From: Pelomonas paludis
Lineage (GTDB): Bacteria; Pseudomonadota; Gammaproteobacteria; Burkholderiales; Burkholderiaceae_C
Assembly (NCBI RefSeq): GCF_039872745.1
Contig: NZ_JBDPZD010000001.1
Span: 62,001-126,000 of the forward strand
Direction of reading: 5' to 3'
Length of the DNA: 64,000 nucleotides
In this document: piece by piece, positions 23,127-33,286 of the stretch
How positions within the stretch are numbered: position 1 is the first letter of the stretch
How the letters are laid out: every line of letters begins with the position of its first letter
Position numbers and translations under genes: made by a program
Notes under the pieces: generated by a model
Database searches by the model: none
Told to the model about the DNA's origin: nothing
The model's input: only the letters and a program-made list of their open reading frames with translations

Positions 23127-23561
23127 ATGCCACACGACACCGACCGCCTCGAACACGCCAACGTCACCGTCCAGGACATCGACCGCGCCACGCGCTTCCT
23201 CACCACCGCACTGCCCAGCTGGCGCATCCGGGGCGGCGGCACGATGGACTGGTTTGGCAAGACCATCCGCTGGCAGCACGTGGGCACGGATGACAGCTAT
23301 CTGGCCTTGCAAGGCGGCGGCGAAGGCGCCCTGCCCGACTGGCAGACCCACCGCCTGGGCGTCAAGCACCTGGGCTTTGTGGTGAGCGACCTGGACGCCG
23401 TGGTGCGCCGGCTCACGGAGGCCGGCTTCCCCGTGGACCATGGCGTGCCCGACCACCCGCACCGCCGCCGCGTCTACTTCAGCCCGGACGACCTGGTGCA
23501 GGCCGAGTTCATTCAGTACCTGAGCGAGGCGCCGGAGCAACGGCACAGCTACACCGACTGA
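23127..23561 (+). CDS. VOC (glyoxalase/dioxygenase fold) family protein
   Basis: 144 aa with two beta-alpha-beta-beta-beta halves of the vicinal oxygen chelate superfamily: DRLEHANVTVQDIDRATRFL and LGVKHLGFVVSDLDAVVRRLTEAGFPV. Candidate metal ligands are His and Glu at HANVTV, KHLGFVV and the terminal VQAEFIQYL. Substrate is unknown. Divergent from soxR with a likely SoxR-type promoter between, so it may detoxify a redox-active compound or its aldehyde products. Confidence 0.85.
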   Translation: MPHDTDRLEHANVTVQDIDRATRFLTTALPSWRIRGGGTMDWFGKTIRWQHVGTDDSYLALQGGGEGALPDWQTHRLGVKHLGFVVSDLDAVVRRLTEAGFPVDHGVPDHPHRRRVYFSPDDLVQAEFIQYLSEAPEQRHSYTD

Positions 23562-23587
23562 CTGGGCGACCACCTAGGATCGGGCGC

Positions 23588-23947
23588 ATGTCGTCACTCA
23601 CGGGAGCAGTCATGCAGCCCATGGTCGCCAATGTGCACTTCCAGCCCTGGTCCGGCGTCTCGCTCGCGCCGGGTCAGCTCTACCAGCCGATCCTGCCCGG
23701 CTGGCAGTTCAGTGGGCTGACGGTCAATCTGGGGGCTTCGTCCAACCCCGCCATTGAGCAGGCCGCGCTGGCGTCGGTGGGCAGCTATGGCAAGCAGATT
23801 GGCCACCTGGCAGAGGCGCTGGAGGTGCTGATCGAAAAGCTGGGCCTGCTGGACTCACCCAAGCTGACCGAAGACCAGCGCGACGCGCTGAAGGTGGTGC
23901 TTGGCGACGTGGCGCAGCTGCGCGGGATCAAGGCCAGACTGGCTTGA
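23588..23947 (+). CDS. Hypothetical protein, 119 aa
   Basis: Soluble protein without a recognised domain. The N-terminal half (HFQPWSGVSLAPGQLYQPILPGWQFSGLTVNLGASSNPAIEQ) looks strand-rich, the C-terminal half (IGHLAEALEVLIEKLGLL and TEDQRDALKVVLGDVAQL) looks helical. It lies between the VOC gene and the XRE-cupin operon. ATG at 23588 is used; the ATG for MQPMVANV 24 bp later is an alternative. Function unknown. Confidence 0.6.
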   Translation: MSSLTGAVMQPMVANVHFQPWSGVSLAPGQLYQPILPGWQFSGLTVNLGASSNPAIEQAALASVGSYGKQIGHLAEALEVLIEKLGLLDSPKLTEDQRDALKVVLGDVAQLRGIKARLA

Positions 23948-23956
23948 GTCGCGATC

Positions 23957-23993
23957 GTCCAGTAAACTGGATGCAATATCCCTTTTACTGGAT
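23957..23993 (+). promoter_or_regulatory. Paired operator upstream of XRE-cupin gene
   Basis: Two related 16-mers, GTCCAGTAAACTGGAT (23957-23972, containing the perfect palindrome CCAGTAAACTGG apart from its centre) and ATCCCTTTTACTGGAT (23978-23993), stand 21 bp apart, two helical turns, six bases before the ATG. Such sites in front of XRE-cupin genes are normally bound by the encoded regulator, so autoregulation is likely. Confidence 0.6.
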
Positions 23994-23998
23994 TTGAG

Positions 23999-24571
23999 AT
24001 GGCTGCGGATGTCACCGACCTGCTGGCCGCCCGCCTGCGCGACCTGCGCAGCCGCAGCGGCCTCTCCCTCGACGCACTGGCGCAGCGCAGCGGCGTCAGC
24101 CGCTCCAACATCTCGCTGATCGAGCGCGGTGCCAGCAGCCCCTCGGCCGTGGTACTAGACAAACTGGCCACCGCCCTGGGGGTGAGCGTGGCCTCGCTGT
24201 TCGAGAGCCCGGCACGCGCCGAAGCACCCTCGCCCCTGCTGCGCGTGGCTGACCAGCCGGTCTGGAGCGACCCTGCCTCGGGGTACCGGCGCCGCAACGT
24301 CTCGCCGCCGGGTGTCTCGCCGCTGCAACTGGTGGACGTGGTGTTCCCGCCCGGGCAGACGGTGCGCTTTGAAACCGCCGAGCGGGGCAGCCAGATCCAC
24401 CAACTGGTCTGGATGATCGAGGGGCAGATGCAGATCGGCCCCGACCACCAACGCTGGCACCTGGCGGCGGGCGACTGCCTGGCGCTGCGCCTGGATGCGC
24501 CCTTGAACTTCCACAACCCGGGTCCGAAGGCCGCGCGCTATCTGGTGGCCCTGACAGGAGCTGCCTCATGA
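23999..24571 (+). CDS. XRE-family regulator with cupin domain
   Basis: 190 aa. Residues about 8-62 form a helix-turn-helix (LRDLRSRSGLSLDALAQRSGVSRSNISLIERGASSPSAVVLDKLATALGVSVASLF), followed by a cupin domain (about 110-187: LVDVVFPPGQTVRFE, HQLVWMIEGQMQIG, LAAGDCLALRLDAPLNFHNPG). This HTH-cupin layout binds a small ligand and controls neighbouring catabolic or detoxification genes. It overlaps the downstream GNAT gene by four bases, so the two form an operon behind the paired operator. Confidence 0.9.
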   Translation: MAADVTDLLAARLRDLRSRSGLSLDALAQRSGVSRSNISLIERGASSPSAVVLDKLATALGVSVASLFESPARAEAPSPLLRVADQPVWSDPASGYRRRNVSPPGVSPLQLVDVVFPPGQTVRFETAERGSQIHQLVWMIEGQMQIGPDHQRWHLAAGDCLALRLDAPLNFHNPGPKAARYLVALTGAAS

Positions 24572-25089
24572 GAATCGAAAGCTGGTCTCCCGCCGAACTG
24601 CTGCGCCGCCTGCCCGAGCTGTCCGAGGTGCTGCGCGACTGCGTGGAAGGGGGCGCCTCGGTCGGCTTCATGCTGCCGCTGGCGCCCGGGCGGCCCGAGA
24701 GCTTCTGGCGCGAGGTGGCGCAGCAGCTGGAGGGCGGTGAGCGCCAGCTCTTCGTGGCGCTGGACGCCAGCGGCGCCGTCGTCGGCACGGTCTCGCTGCT
24801 GACGGCCATGCCCGACAACCAACCCCACCGGGCCGATGTGGCCAAGATGCTGGTGCACCGCCGTGCGCGGCGCCAGGGGGTGGCCGAGGCCTTGCTCACC
24901 CGCCTGGAGGAAGACGCCTGGCGCATGGGCAAGACCACCCTGGTGCTGGACACCGTGAGCGGCAGCGCCGCCGCGCGGCTGTACGAGCGCCTGAGCTGGC
25001 AGCGCGTGGGCGAGATCCCGGCCTATGCGCTGATGCCGGACGGCACACCCTGTGCCACCACCTACTACTACAAGCACCTCAACGGCTGA
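24568..25089 (+). CDS. GNAT family N-acetyltransferase
   Basis: 173 aa. The acetyl-CoA site is visible as VAKMLVHRRARRQGVAEALLTRLEEDA (motif A with the R/Q-x-x-G-x-A/G loop RRQGVA) and the C-terminal part LDTVSGSAAARLYERLSWQRVGEIPAYAL is typical of GNAT motif B. Substrate unknown; similar XRE-cupin/GNAT pairs are found in many proteobacteria and may inactivate an amine the cupin senses. The start codon overlaps the stop of the regulator. Confidence 0.88.
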   Translation: MRIESWSPAELLRRLPELSEVLRDCVEGGASVGFMLPLAPGRPESFWREVAQQLEGGERQLFVALDASGAVVGTVSLLTAMPDNQPHRADVAKMLVHRRARRQGVAEALLTRLEEDAWRMGKTTLVLDTVSGSAAARLYERLSWQRVGEIPAYALMPDGTPCATTYYYKHLNG

Positions 25090-25094
25090 ACGCG

Positions 25095-25508
25095 ATGTCC
25101 AACGCCCACCTCGCCATGCAAGTGCTGGCCCATCAACTCGCCGCAGCCGGGTCAGCGGTCAGCATCGGGCTGCTCGACACCAAAGCCGCGCTGCAGCTCT
25201 GGCCCTGGCGCGTACAGCCGCTCGCCAGCGCCCGCAACGCGCCCCTGCTGCGCAGCCCGGACGGCAGCCTCCACCCCGCGCCGCCGCCCGACGAGTTGCA
25301 TTGCCTGCTGATCAGCCAGGGTGACGAAGCCAGCTTTGCCGCGCTGCAGGCCGCCCGCCAGTGGCTGGCCGAGCACCCGGTACTGGACGTGGCCGGCAGC
25401 CGCGTGCAGGTGCTGCCCAGCACCCTGCCCACGGCCGAGCTGGCGCAGCTCTTCATCGCGGCCGGCCGGCCGATGACGCTCAGCGCGGCCTATGTGATTC
25501 AGGGCTGA
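25095..25508 (+). CDS. Hypothetical protein, 137 aa
   Basis: Intact ORF five bases after the GNAT gene and probably in its operon. Features: hydrophilic, Ala/Leu rich, with ASFAALQAARQWLAEHPVLDVAGSRVQVLPSTLP and a final MTLSAAYVIQG. The layout (helical N-terminus, Pro-rich middle RSPDGSLHPAPPPDE, short C-terminal strands) recalls small proteins linked to contractile injection systems, but the match is too weak to name. Its 3' end overlaps the opposite-strand small gene by 29 bp. Function unknown. Confidence 0.6.
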   Translation: MSNAHLAMQVLAHQLAAAGSAVSIGLLDTKAALQLWPWRVQPLASARNAPLLRSPDGSLHPAPPPDELHCLLISQGDEASFAALQAARQWLAEHPVLDVAGSRVQVLPSTLPTAELAQLFIAAGRPMTLSAAYVIQG

Positions 25509-25678
25509 GCCAAGCGCGCCAGTGGCCGCGCTCGTCGGCCGCCACGCGCACGCGCTCGGGGCCGAGGTCGGCGCATTGGCGCAATAGCACGCTGACGCGG
25601 GTGTCGAGCCGCTTGGCCAGGCGGGTCAGAGCCACGCCCTCACCGGCATCCAGCTCGCGCAGCATGGCGAGCACGTCC

Positions 25679-25698
<20 letters not shown>
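25480..25698 (-). CDS. Small winged-helix-like protein after molybdoenzyme gene, 72 aa
   Basis: The sequence VSLPTPEDVLAMLRELDAGEGVALTRLAKRLDTRVSVLLRQCADLG looks like a small winged helix and matches the short ORF often found after fdhF/ydeP-type genes. A GTG at 25698 gives this start and a 20-bp overlap with the molybdoenzyme gene; the longer frame up to 25755 begins in arginine-rich sequence that is out of frame molybdoenzyme coding DNA. It may be a regulator or assembly helper. Function unproven. Confidence 0.6.
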
Positions 25699-27963
<2,265 letters not shown>

Positions 27964-27967
<4 letters not shown>

Positions 27968-28902
27968 GGCATCAACCAGGCCGCGAGGCCGCTGAAACTG
28001 AGGAAGGACAGCGCCGTCGTGATCATGATGATGCGCGCCACCCGGCCCGTGTTGGCGGCGTGGCGCTCGGTCAGCAGCGCGACATTGCTGGCGCTGGGCA
28101 AGGCGGCGGTCAGCGTCAGGGCCACCAGCGGCGCAGGCGCCACCCCGGCAAACCAGCCCAGGCCGTAGACCAAGGCCGGGTGCAGGGCCAGCTTGGCCAG
28201 GGCAATCAGCCACTCGTCCACCTGGGGCCGCCCACCGCCAGCCTGCCGGCCCGACACAAACAGCACCGCCCCAATGGTGAACAGCGCCACCGGCGACGCC
28301 GCCTGCCCGAGCAGGTCGATCACCTTGTCCACGGGGCCCGGCAAATGCCAACCACCGGCCCCCAGCAGCGCACCGAGCGCAATGCCCCAGGGCATGGGGT
28401 TGCTCAGCACCGCCCGCAGCGCCTGGCCAAAGGCGCGCAGGCCATTGGCCCCCGGCTCACCCGCCTGCGAGAGCGCCAGGCACAGCGAACTGGTGAGAAA
28501 GAGGTCCACCAGCAAGGTGCAGATCACCGGCCCCATCGCGCCCTGGCCCAGCAGAGCCAGCAGCAGGGGCACGCCCATGAAGCCCGAATTGGGAAAAGCC
28601 GCCACCAGCGCGCCAAAGGCGGCGTCCTTGCGCCCCACGCCCAACATCACAGCCGCCCCCCATCCGAGGGCCACCAGGCCGAGCGCGGCCAGCGCATAGA
28701 CGCCGAGCAAGCTGGGGCTGACCAGTTGCTGCAAGGGCGTGTCACGTCCGAAACGGAACAGCATGCAAGGCAGGGCAAAGAACAGCACAAAGCTGTTCAG
28801 GCCCGGGATGGTGCTGGCATGCACGCGCCCGCTGCGCGCCGCCAGCCAGCCCGCCAGCACCAGGGCGAAGAAGGGGAAGGTGACGGCCAGCACGGCTTGC
28901 AT
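27964..28902 (-). CDS. AEC family transporter (auxin efflux carrier-like)
   Basis: 312 aa from ATG at 28902, with about ten membrane helices. Family signs are the N-terminal FPFFALVLAGWLAARSG, the broken-helix region FPNSGFMGVPLLLALLGQ, and the C-terminal LTAALPSASNVALLTERH. AEC proteins export or exchange organic anions such as malonate. The stop overlaps the start of the FdhF/YdeP-like gene, so transport and oxidation of the same small acid may be linked. The longer open frame up to 29298 is antisense to the next gene and rejected. Confidence 0.88.
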
Positions 28903-29002
28903 GCCGGCAGTATCCCGGAGCGCCAAGGATTGCGCGTCAACCCTAGATTGAGGGTGGGCCGACAGGTGATTACCCGAATCCCGCCGCCTAATATGCGAAC
29001 CC

Positions 29003-29965
29003 ATGCGCATGCCCCGCGTCCAACTGCCGCCCCCCGCTCCCGCCATGCCCTTGGCGCGCGGCCAGTCGCTCGGCGTGTGGCGCCTCGGGGCCCCGCTGCC
29101 AGACGGTGAAGAAGCCCACGCCGGCCAGTGGTACGACGCCCAGCACGCGATGGCCCCCGAGCAGCACGCCGCCGTGCTGGTGCTGAACCGGGGCAACCAG
29201 TCGGCCGGCATCATGCTGCGCTTTGCCGACCAGGCTGGCGACCTGGCGCGCCTGAACCACCCCCTCATCGCCGTGCCGTCCGACAGCGGCATCACCACCG
29301 ACGGCCACCCCTATCTGATCGTTGAAGGCGACCACGGCGCGCCGCTGCTGCCGCAGTTGCATGAGCTGCTGCTGCGCGAGCGCCTGGAGCTGATGGTCGA
29401 CCTGTGCGAGGCCCTGCGCGTGGCCCACCAGCACAGCTGGCTGCTGGCCGAGGTGGACCCGGCCATGGTCTGGCGCACCGAGGCCGGCGAGCTGCGGCTG
29501 ATGGGCCTGGGCCTGACCCGCATCCCCGACCCCACCGACCCCTTCGACCGAGGCCAGAGCCTGGGCTCCTCGCCCGAGTTCGTCGCCCCCGAGTGCCGGG
29601 CCGGCGCCCCCCCGAGCCTGGCCAGCGAGGTCTACGGCCTCGGGGCCCTGCTGCGCACCGTGGTCTGCGGATGGGAGGACAGCCCCAAGGGCCTGTCGCC
29701 CCGGCGTGGCAGCGTGGCCGACCTCTGGCCGGACTTGGATGAAGAGCACCAGATACGGCTCGACGCCCTGCTGCGCGCCGCCACGGCCTATGACGTCGAG
29801 AACCGCCCCGTCGGCGCCGAGGCCATGGCCGATGCACTGCGCGCCTGGCTGGGCCAGCGCCGCGCACCGGTCACCGCTGCGTCACCCAGCAGCACCCGGC
29901 GCCCCCGCCGCCAGGGCAATGCCTTGAGCGCCGCGCTGGATTGGTGGCGCGCACGCGTCGGCTGA
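29003..29965 (+). CDS. Protein kinase-like protein, probable pseudokinase
   Basis: 320 aa with the layout of a bacterial Ser/Thr kinase domain but without catalytic residues. The catalytic loop normally HRDxKPxN reads LLAEVDPAMV, and the DFG position reads MGLGLTR, so the catalytic Asp, Asn and metal-binding Asp are absent; no glycine-rich loop is obvious. The activation-segment end SPEFVAPECR (APE motif) and the helical C-lobe VYGLGALLRTVVCGW are kept, which makes the assignment firm. No membrane helix is present. It may act as a scaffold. It is divergent from the AEC transporter. Confidence 0.75.
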   Translation: MRMPRVQLPPPAPAMPLARGQSLGVWRLGAPLPDGEEAHAGQWYDAQHAMAPEQHAAVLVLNRGNQSAGIMLRFADQAGDLARLNHPLIAVPSDSGITTDGHPYLIVEGDHGAPLLPQLHELLLRERLELMVDLCEALRVAHQHSWLLAEVDPAMVWRTEAGELRLMGLGLTRIPDPTDPFDRGQSLGSSPEFVAPECRAGAPPSLASEVYGLGALLRTVVCGWEDSPKGLSPRRGSVADLWPDLDEEHQIRLDALLRAATAYDVENRPVGAEAMADALRAWLGQRRAPVTAASPSSTRRPRRQGNALSAALDWWRARVG

Positions 29966-30049
29966 TGCCCCGACCCCGCAGTTGCGGGGGCAACTCGTTA
30001 CATCTGCCGGGGTCTTAGGGAGTGCCTGGGCGAGGTGCCCTTATGACAA

Positions 30050-30069
30050 TTCGGATACCGCAATCCGAA
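30050..30069 (+). promoter_or_regulatory. Inverted repeat upstream of PEP-CTERM gene
   Basis: TTCGGAT-ACCGCA-ATCCGAA is a perfect 7-bp inverted repeat 14 bp before the ATG. It could be an operator or an RNA hairpin near the ribosome binding site. No regulator can be named. Confidence 0.4.
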
Positions 30070-30083
30070 ACCGCACCAAGACC

Positions 30084-30698
30084 ATGCGCACCTCCCACGC
30101 TCTGCTGCTCGCCCTCCTGGCCGGCGCCGCCGCCCACGCCCAGGCCGCGACCTACACGTTCGATGCCAACGACCAGGGCTGGTTCGCCAGCAACGGCGGC
30201 AGCCAGGTCCATGTCGCCACCGGCGGCAACAGCGGCGGCTTCCTGCAACTGACCGACATCTCGGACGACGATTTCCTGCTCAACGCCCCCGTCTCGGCCC
30301 TGGGCAACTGGACCTCCCTGCTGGGCGGCACCCTGTCTTTCGACGTCAAGAACATCAATGGCGATGCACCCGACTGGGGTGATTTCGGTCGTGTCTGGAT
30401 CACGGGCGGCGGCAAGACCGTGACCGCCGACATCGTGCCGGGCAACAATCCGCCCGCCGATGGCAAATGGCACACCTACTCGGCCAGCTTTGACACCCTC
30501 ACCTGGGGCGCTGACCTGGCGACCGTGCTGTCCAACGTGACGTCCTTCCAGATCAAGATCGAGTCGCACAACGGCGTGTCCGAGATCAATGGCGTTGACA
30601 ATGTGGCCTTCACTTCTGCCGTGCCCGAGCCTGCGTCCGCAGTCCTGCTCGGCCTTGGGCTGGCCACCGTTGCATGGCGTCGTCGTCGAACCAGCTGA
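30084..30698 (+). CDS. PEP-CTERM sorting domain-containing exported protein
   Basis: 204 aa. Signal peptide MRTSHALLLALLAGAAAHAQA, a beta-rich laminin-B/CBM-like middle (FDANDQGWFASNGGSQVHVATGGNSGGFLQL, GKWHTYSASFDT) and a C-terminal PEP-CTERM signal: VPEPASAVLLGLGLATVAWRRRR, i.e. the VPEP motif, a membrane helix and an Arg cluster. Exosortase (EpsH/XrtA type) cleaves such signals and the protein is passed to the cell surface or matrix, often with an exopolysaccharide. The 3' end overlaps the next gene by 25 bp, so the two are coupled. Confidence 0.9.
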   Translation: MRTSHALLLALLAGAAAHAQAATYTFDANDQGWFASNGGSQVHVATGGNSGGFLQLTDISDDDFLLNAPVSALGNWTSLLGGTLSFDVKNINGDAPDWGDFGRVWITGGGKTVTADIVPGNNPPADGKWHTYSASFDTLTWGADLATVLSNVTSFQIKIESHNGVSEINGVDNVAFTSAVPEPASAVLLGLGLATVAWRRRRTS

Positions 30699-33274
30699 AC
30701 ACCTTTGATTCCACAGCCGGGCTGTTGCCTCGGCTGCACGAGCTTCGCCCCCGACTGCCGCAATGGCCCTCGGGGGCGATTGCTTTGATGGCCTCCCTGC
30801 TGTGCGGCACGGTCGGCCTGGAGCTGGCCTGGCACCACCCGCTGTCGGGGCTGGTGGCCGTGGCGCTGTGGCTGGCCGTGGCCCTGATGTCGGCCGTGGC
30901 CTGGGTGCAGACACCGCTCTTCGTGCTGGCACCGCTGGCGGTGTGCGGCCTGGCGCCGCTGACGGGCTGGATCACCTTCGAGGAGATGGACCTGCTGGTG
31001 ACGGCCGTGGTCAGCGGCGGCAACCTCGGTTTTGCCTTTGGGCTTGGGCCCCGCGAGCGGGCGCCCGCCTGGCGCCAGGGCCTGGCCTACCCGGCGGCCA
31101 CCTCCGCCCTGGTGCTGGCCCTGGCCGCCAGCGCGCTGCACGGGTTGTGGCGCGGCGTGCAGGACGCTGGGGGCTGGCAGTTCGGCTGGTTCCAGGGCTA
31201 CCACGAGCCCATGAACGCGGTGCGCAACAGCAAGGCCATCTTCCTGGCCTTGGCGCTCTTGCCGCTGTGGGTGGAAGCCGCGCGCATGCAGCCACGCCGC
31301 TTCACCCGTGCGCTGCGAGGCGGCCTGGTGCTAGCCCTGGTGGCCGCGGCGCTGGCCGCACTTTGGGAGCGTGCGGCCTACACCGCCTTGCTGGACTTCT
31401 CCAGCGACTACCGCACCACGGGTTCGTTCTGGGAGATGCACGTGGGCGGCGCCGCGCTGGACGGCTTCCTCGTGATGACCTTGCCCTTTGCCGTGCTGAC
31501 CCTGCTGCGCACGCGCTCGCCGGCCTACTTCGTGAGCATGCTGGGGGTGGTGCTGCTGGCGGCCTATGCCTGCCTGACGACCTTCTCGCGCGGCGTCTAC
31601 CTGGCGCTGCCGCTGGCCTTGGTGCCCATGCTGCTGCTGGCCGACGCTCAGCGCCGCCGCAGCCATGCGGTGGACCCCGAGAGCACCCAGGCCGGGGTGG
31701 GCACGGTGGCCTTGCCGCTGCCGCGCCTGGCCAAGCTCGGTGCGCTGGCCATGGCGGCCGCGTTCGCGCTGGCGTCGGTGCTGGTCTTCACGGGCGGCGG
31801 GTACCGGGGCCTGATCGCCCTGCTCGGCGTGATGCTGGTGCTGCTGAGCATGCCGGCCAGCCTGTGGTTGCCAGGGGTGGGCCTGCGCGTCACTGCGTTG
31901 ATGCTGGGCGCCCTGCTGGGCGCGCTGGCGGGCGGGGCCAGTTGGGCGCTGTCGATGGCGGTGCCCAAGGCGGCCTACGTCAATTACGCGGTGGCGCTGG
32001 TGGTGTGTGGCCTGCTGCGCTGGCGCGACAAGCCGGGTCTGGCCCAGCCCTTCTACGTCACCGCCGTCTGCGCGGCCTGGTTCTGGTTGCTGGCCAGCAT
32101 GGTGATCGTGGCCGACTACTGGGGTGGCACACCAGCCCGCTGGACCTCAGTAGCCGCCCTGTTGGCGCTGGGGGGCTTGTGGTCGGTGCAGTTGCTCGAC
32201 GCCCGCTTCTGGCCGCTGCGCAGCACGGGCTACCGCGGCCTGCGTCAGCGCGCCTTGCTGGTGGCTGGCCTGGTGCTGGTGATGGCCGTGGTTGCCCTGC
32301 TCGGCGGCGGCGCCTACCTGCGCGACCGCGCCGCCACCTGGAAGGAAGACGGCAGGCTGCGCATCGCCCACTGGCAGGCGGGCTTGCAGCTGATGCACGG
32401 CCCCGAGCAATGGCTGCTGGGCAAGGGCGCGGGGCGCTTCGTGGCCTCGCACTTCTACGAAGGCCCCATCCAGAGCCATATCGGCGACTACCGCTTGCGC
32501 ACCGAAGGCGACGAGTCCTTCCTCGCGCTCACCGGCGGCAAGCATTCACTCAGCTATGGCGAGATGTTCCGCATCACCCAGCGCATCGAGGCGCCCACCA
32601 CGCCCACCATGCGCGTGCGCGTGCTGGCCCGCTCGGGCGTCGAGAGCGACCTGCGCTTCGAGGTCTGCGAGCGCCACCTGATCTACATCGGCAACTGCTC
32701 GGACCGGGGCGTGCATGTCAAGCCCGTCGTGCCGTCTGACGGCGGCGAGCCCGTGGCCCTGTGGCAGCCCTATGACATTGAGCTGAAAACCCCCAGCGAC
32801 CTCGGCGGCAGCGGCCTGCTTAGCCGCGCCGTCACCTTCTCGATGGCGGTGGGCACGCCGGGCGTGCGCATCGACATCGCCCGCGTCGCGCTGCTGGACG
32901 GCACCGGGCGCCCGCTGCTGGTCAATGGCGACTTCAACCGCGAGATGGCGCACTGGTTCTTCTCCAGCGACAAGCACCACCTGCCCTGGCACTTCAAGAA
33001 CGCAGCCCTGCATGTGCTGTTCGAGCAAGGCCTGGTGGGCCTGGCACTGCTGGGCACGGCCTATGTGCTGGTGCTGGTGCGGCTCTCGGTCGGCCGTGGG
33101 CGCGACCACCCGCTGGCGCCAGCTTTTGTCGCAGCCCTGATCGGCTTTGCCGTGGTGGGCGCCTTTGACAGCCTGATCGACGCCTCGCGCATCGGCTTCC
33201 TGTTCTTCCTGCTGATGCTGCTGGGCCTGGGCCTGCGCGCCATGCCGGGCGAAGGCTTGCCACGATCGGCATAG
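30674..33274 (+). CDS. O-antigen ligase/polymerase-like membrane protein with inserted sugar-binding-like domain
   Basis: 866 aa. About 12 helices in the first 560 residues include RARSPAYF... and CLTTFSRGVYLALPLALVPML, the SRG-x-x motif of the WaaL/Wzy ligase-polymerase superfamily. A periplasmic part (about 570-770) starts like Wzy loops (GLQLMHGPEQWLLGKGAGRF) and contains a beta-rich domain with LLVNGDFNREMAHWFF, as in CBM4/9-like carbohydrate modules. The family-typical HLPWHFKNAALHVLFEQGLVGLALLG near residue 775 leads into the last helices. It overlaps the PEP-CTERM gene and probably polymerises or ligates surface glycan used with it. The exact reaction is unknown. Confidence 0.7.
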   Translation: MASSSNQLNTFDSTAGLLPRLHELRPRLPQWPSGAIALMASLLCGTVGLELAWHHPLSGLVAVALWLAVALMSAVAWVQTPLFVLAPLAVCGLAPLTGWITFEEMDLLVTAVVSGGNLGFAFGLGPRERAPAWRQGLAYPAATSALVLALAASALHGLWRGVQDAGGWQFGWFQGYHEPMNAVRNSKAIFLALALLPLWVEAARMQPRRFTRALRGGLVLALVAAALAALWERAAYTALLDFSSDYRTTGSFWEMHVGGAALDGFLVMTLPFAVLTLLRTRSPAYFVSMLGVVLLAAYACLTTFSRGVYLALPLALVPMLLLADAQRRRSHAVDPESTQAGVGTVALPLPRLAKLGALAMAAAFALASVLVFTGGGYRGLIALLGVMLVLLSMPASLWLPGVGLRVTALMLGALLGALAGGASWALSMAVPKAAYVNYAVALVVCGLLRWRDKPGLAQPFYVTAVCAAWFWLLASMVIVADYWGGTPARWTSVAALLALGGLWSVQLLDARFWPLRSTGYRGLRQRALLVAGLVLVMAVVALLGGGAYLRDRAATWKEDGRLRIAHWQAGLQLMHGPEQWLLGKGAGRFVASHFYEGPIQSHIGDYRLRTEGDESFLALTGGKHSLSYGEMFRITQRIEAPTTPTMRVRVLARSGVESDLRFEVCERHLIYIGNCSDRGVHVKPVVPSDGGEPVALWQPYDIELKTPSDLGGSGLLSRAVTFSMAVGTPGVRIDIARVALLDGTGRPLLVNGDFNREMAHWFFSSDKHHLPWHFKNAALHVLFEQGLVGLALLGTAYVLVLVRLSVGRGRDHPLAPAFVAALIGFAVVGAFDSLIDASRIGFLFFLLMLLGLGLRAMPGEGLPRSA

Positions 33275-33286
33275 ACAATCGGGCGC

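Noticed and set aside
29974..29989. Hairpin CCCCGCA/TGCGGGG after the pseudokinase gene as a terminator
   Set aside because: The loop is only two bases and no T-run follows.
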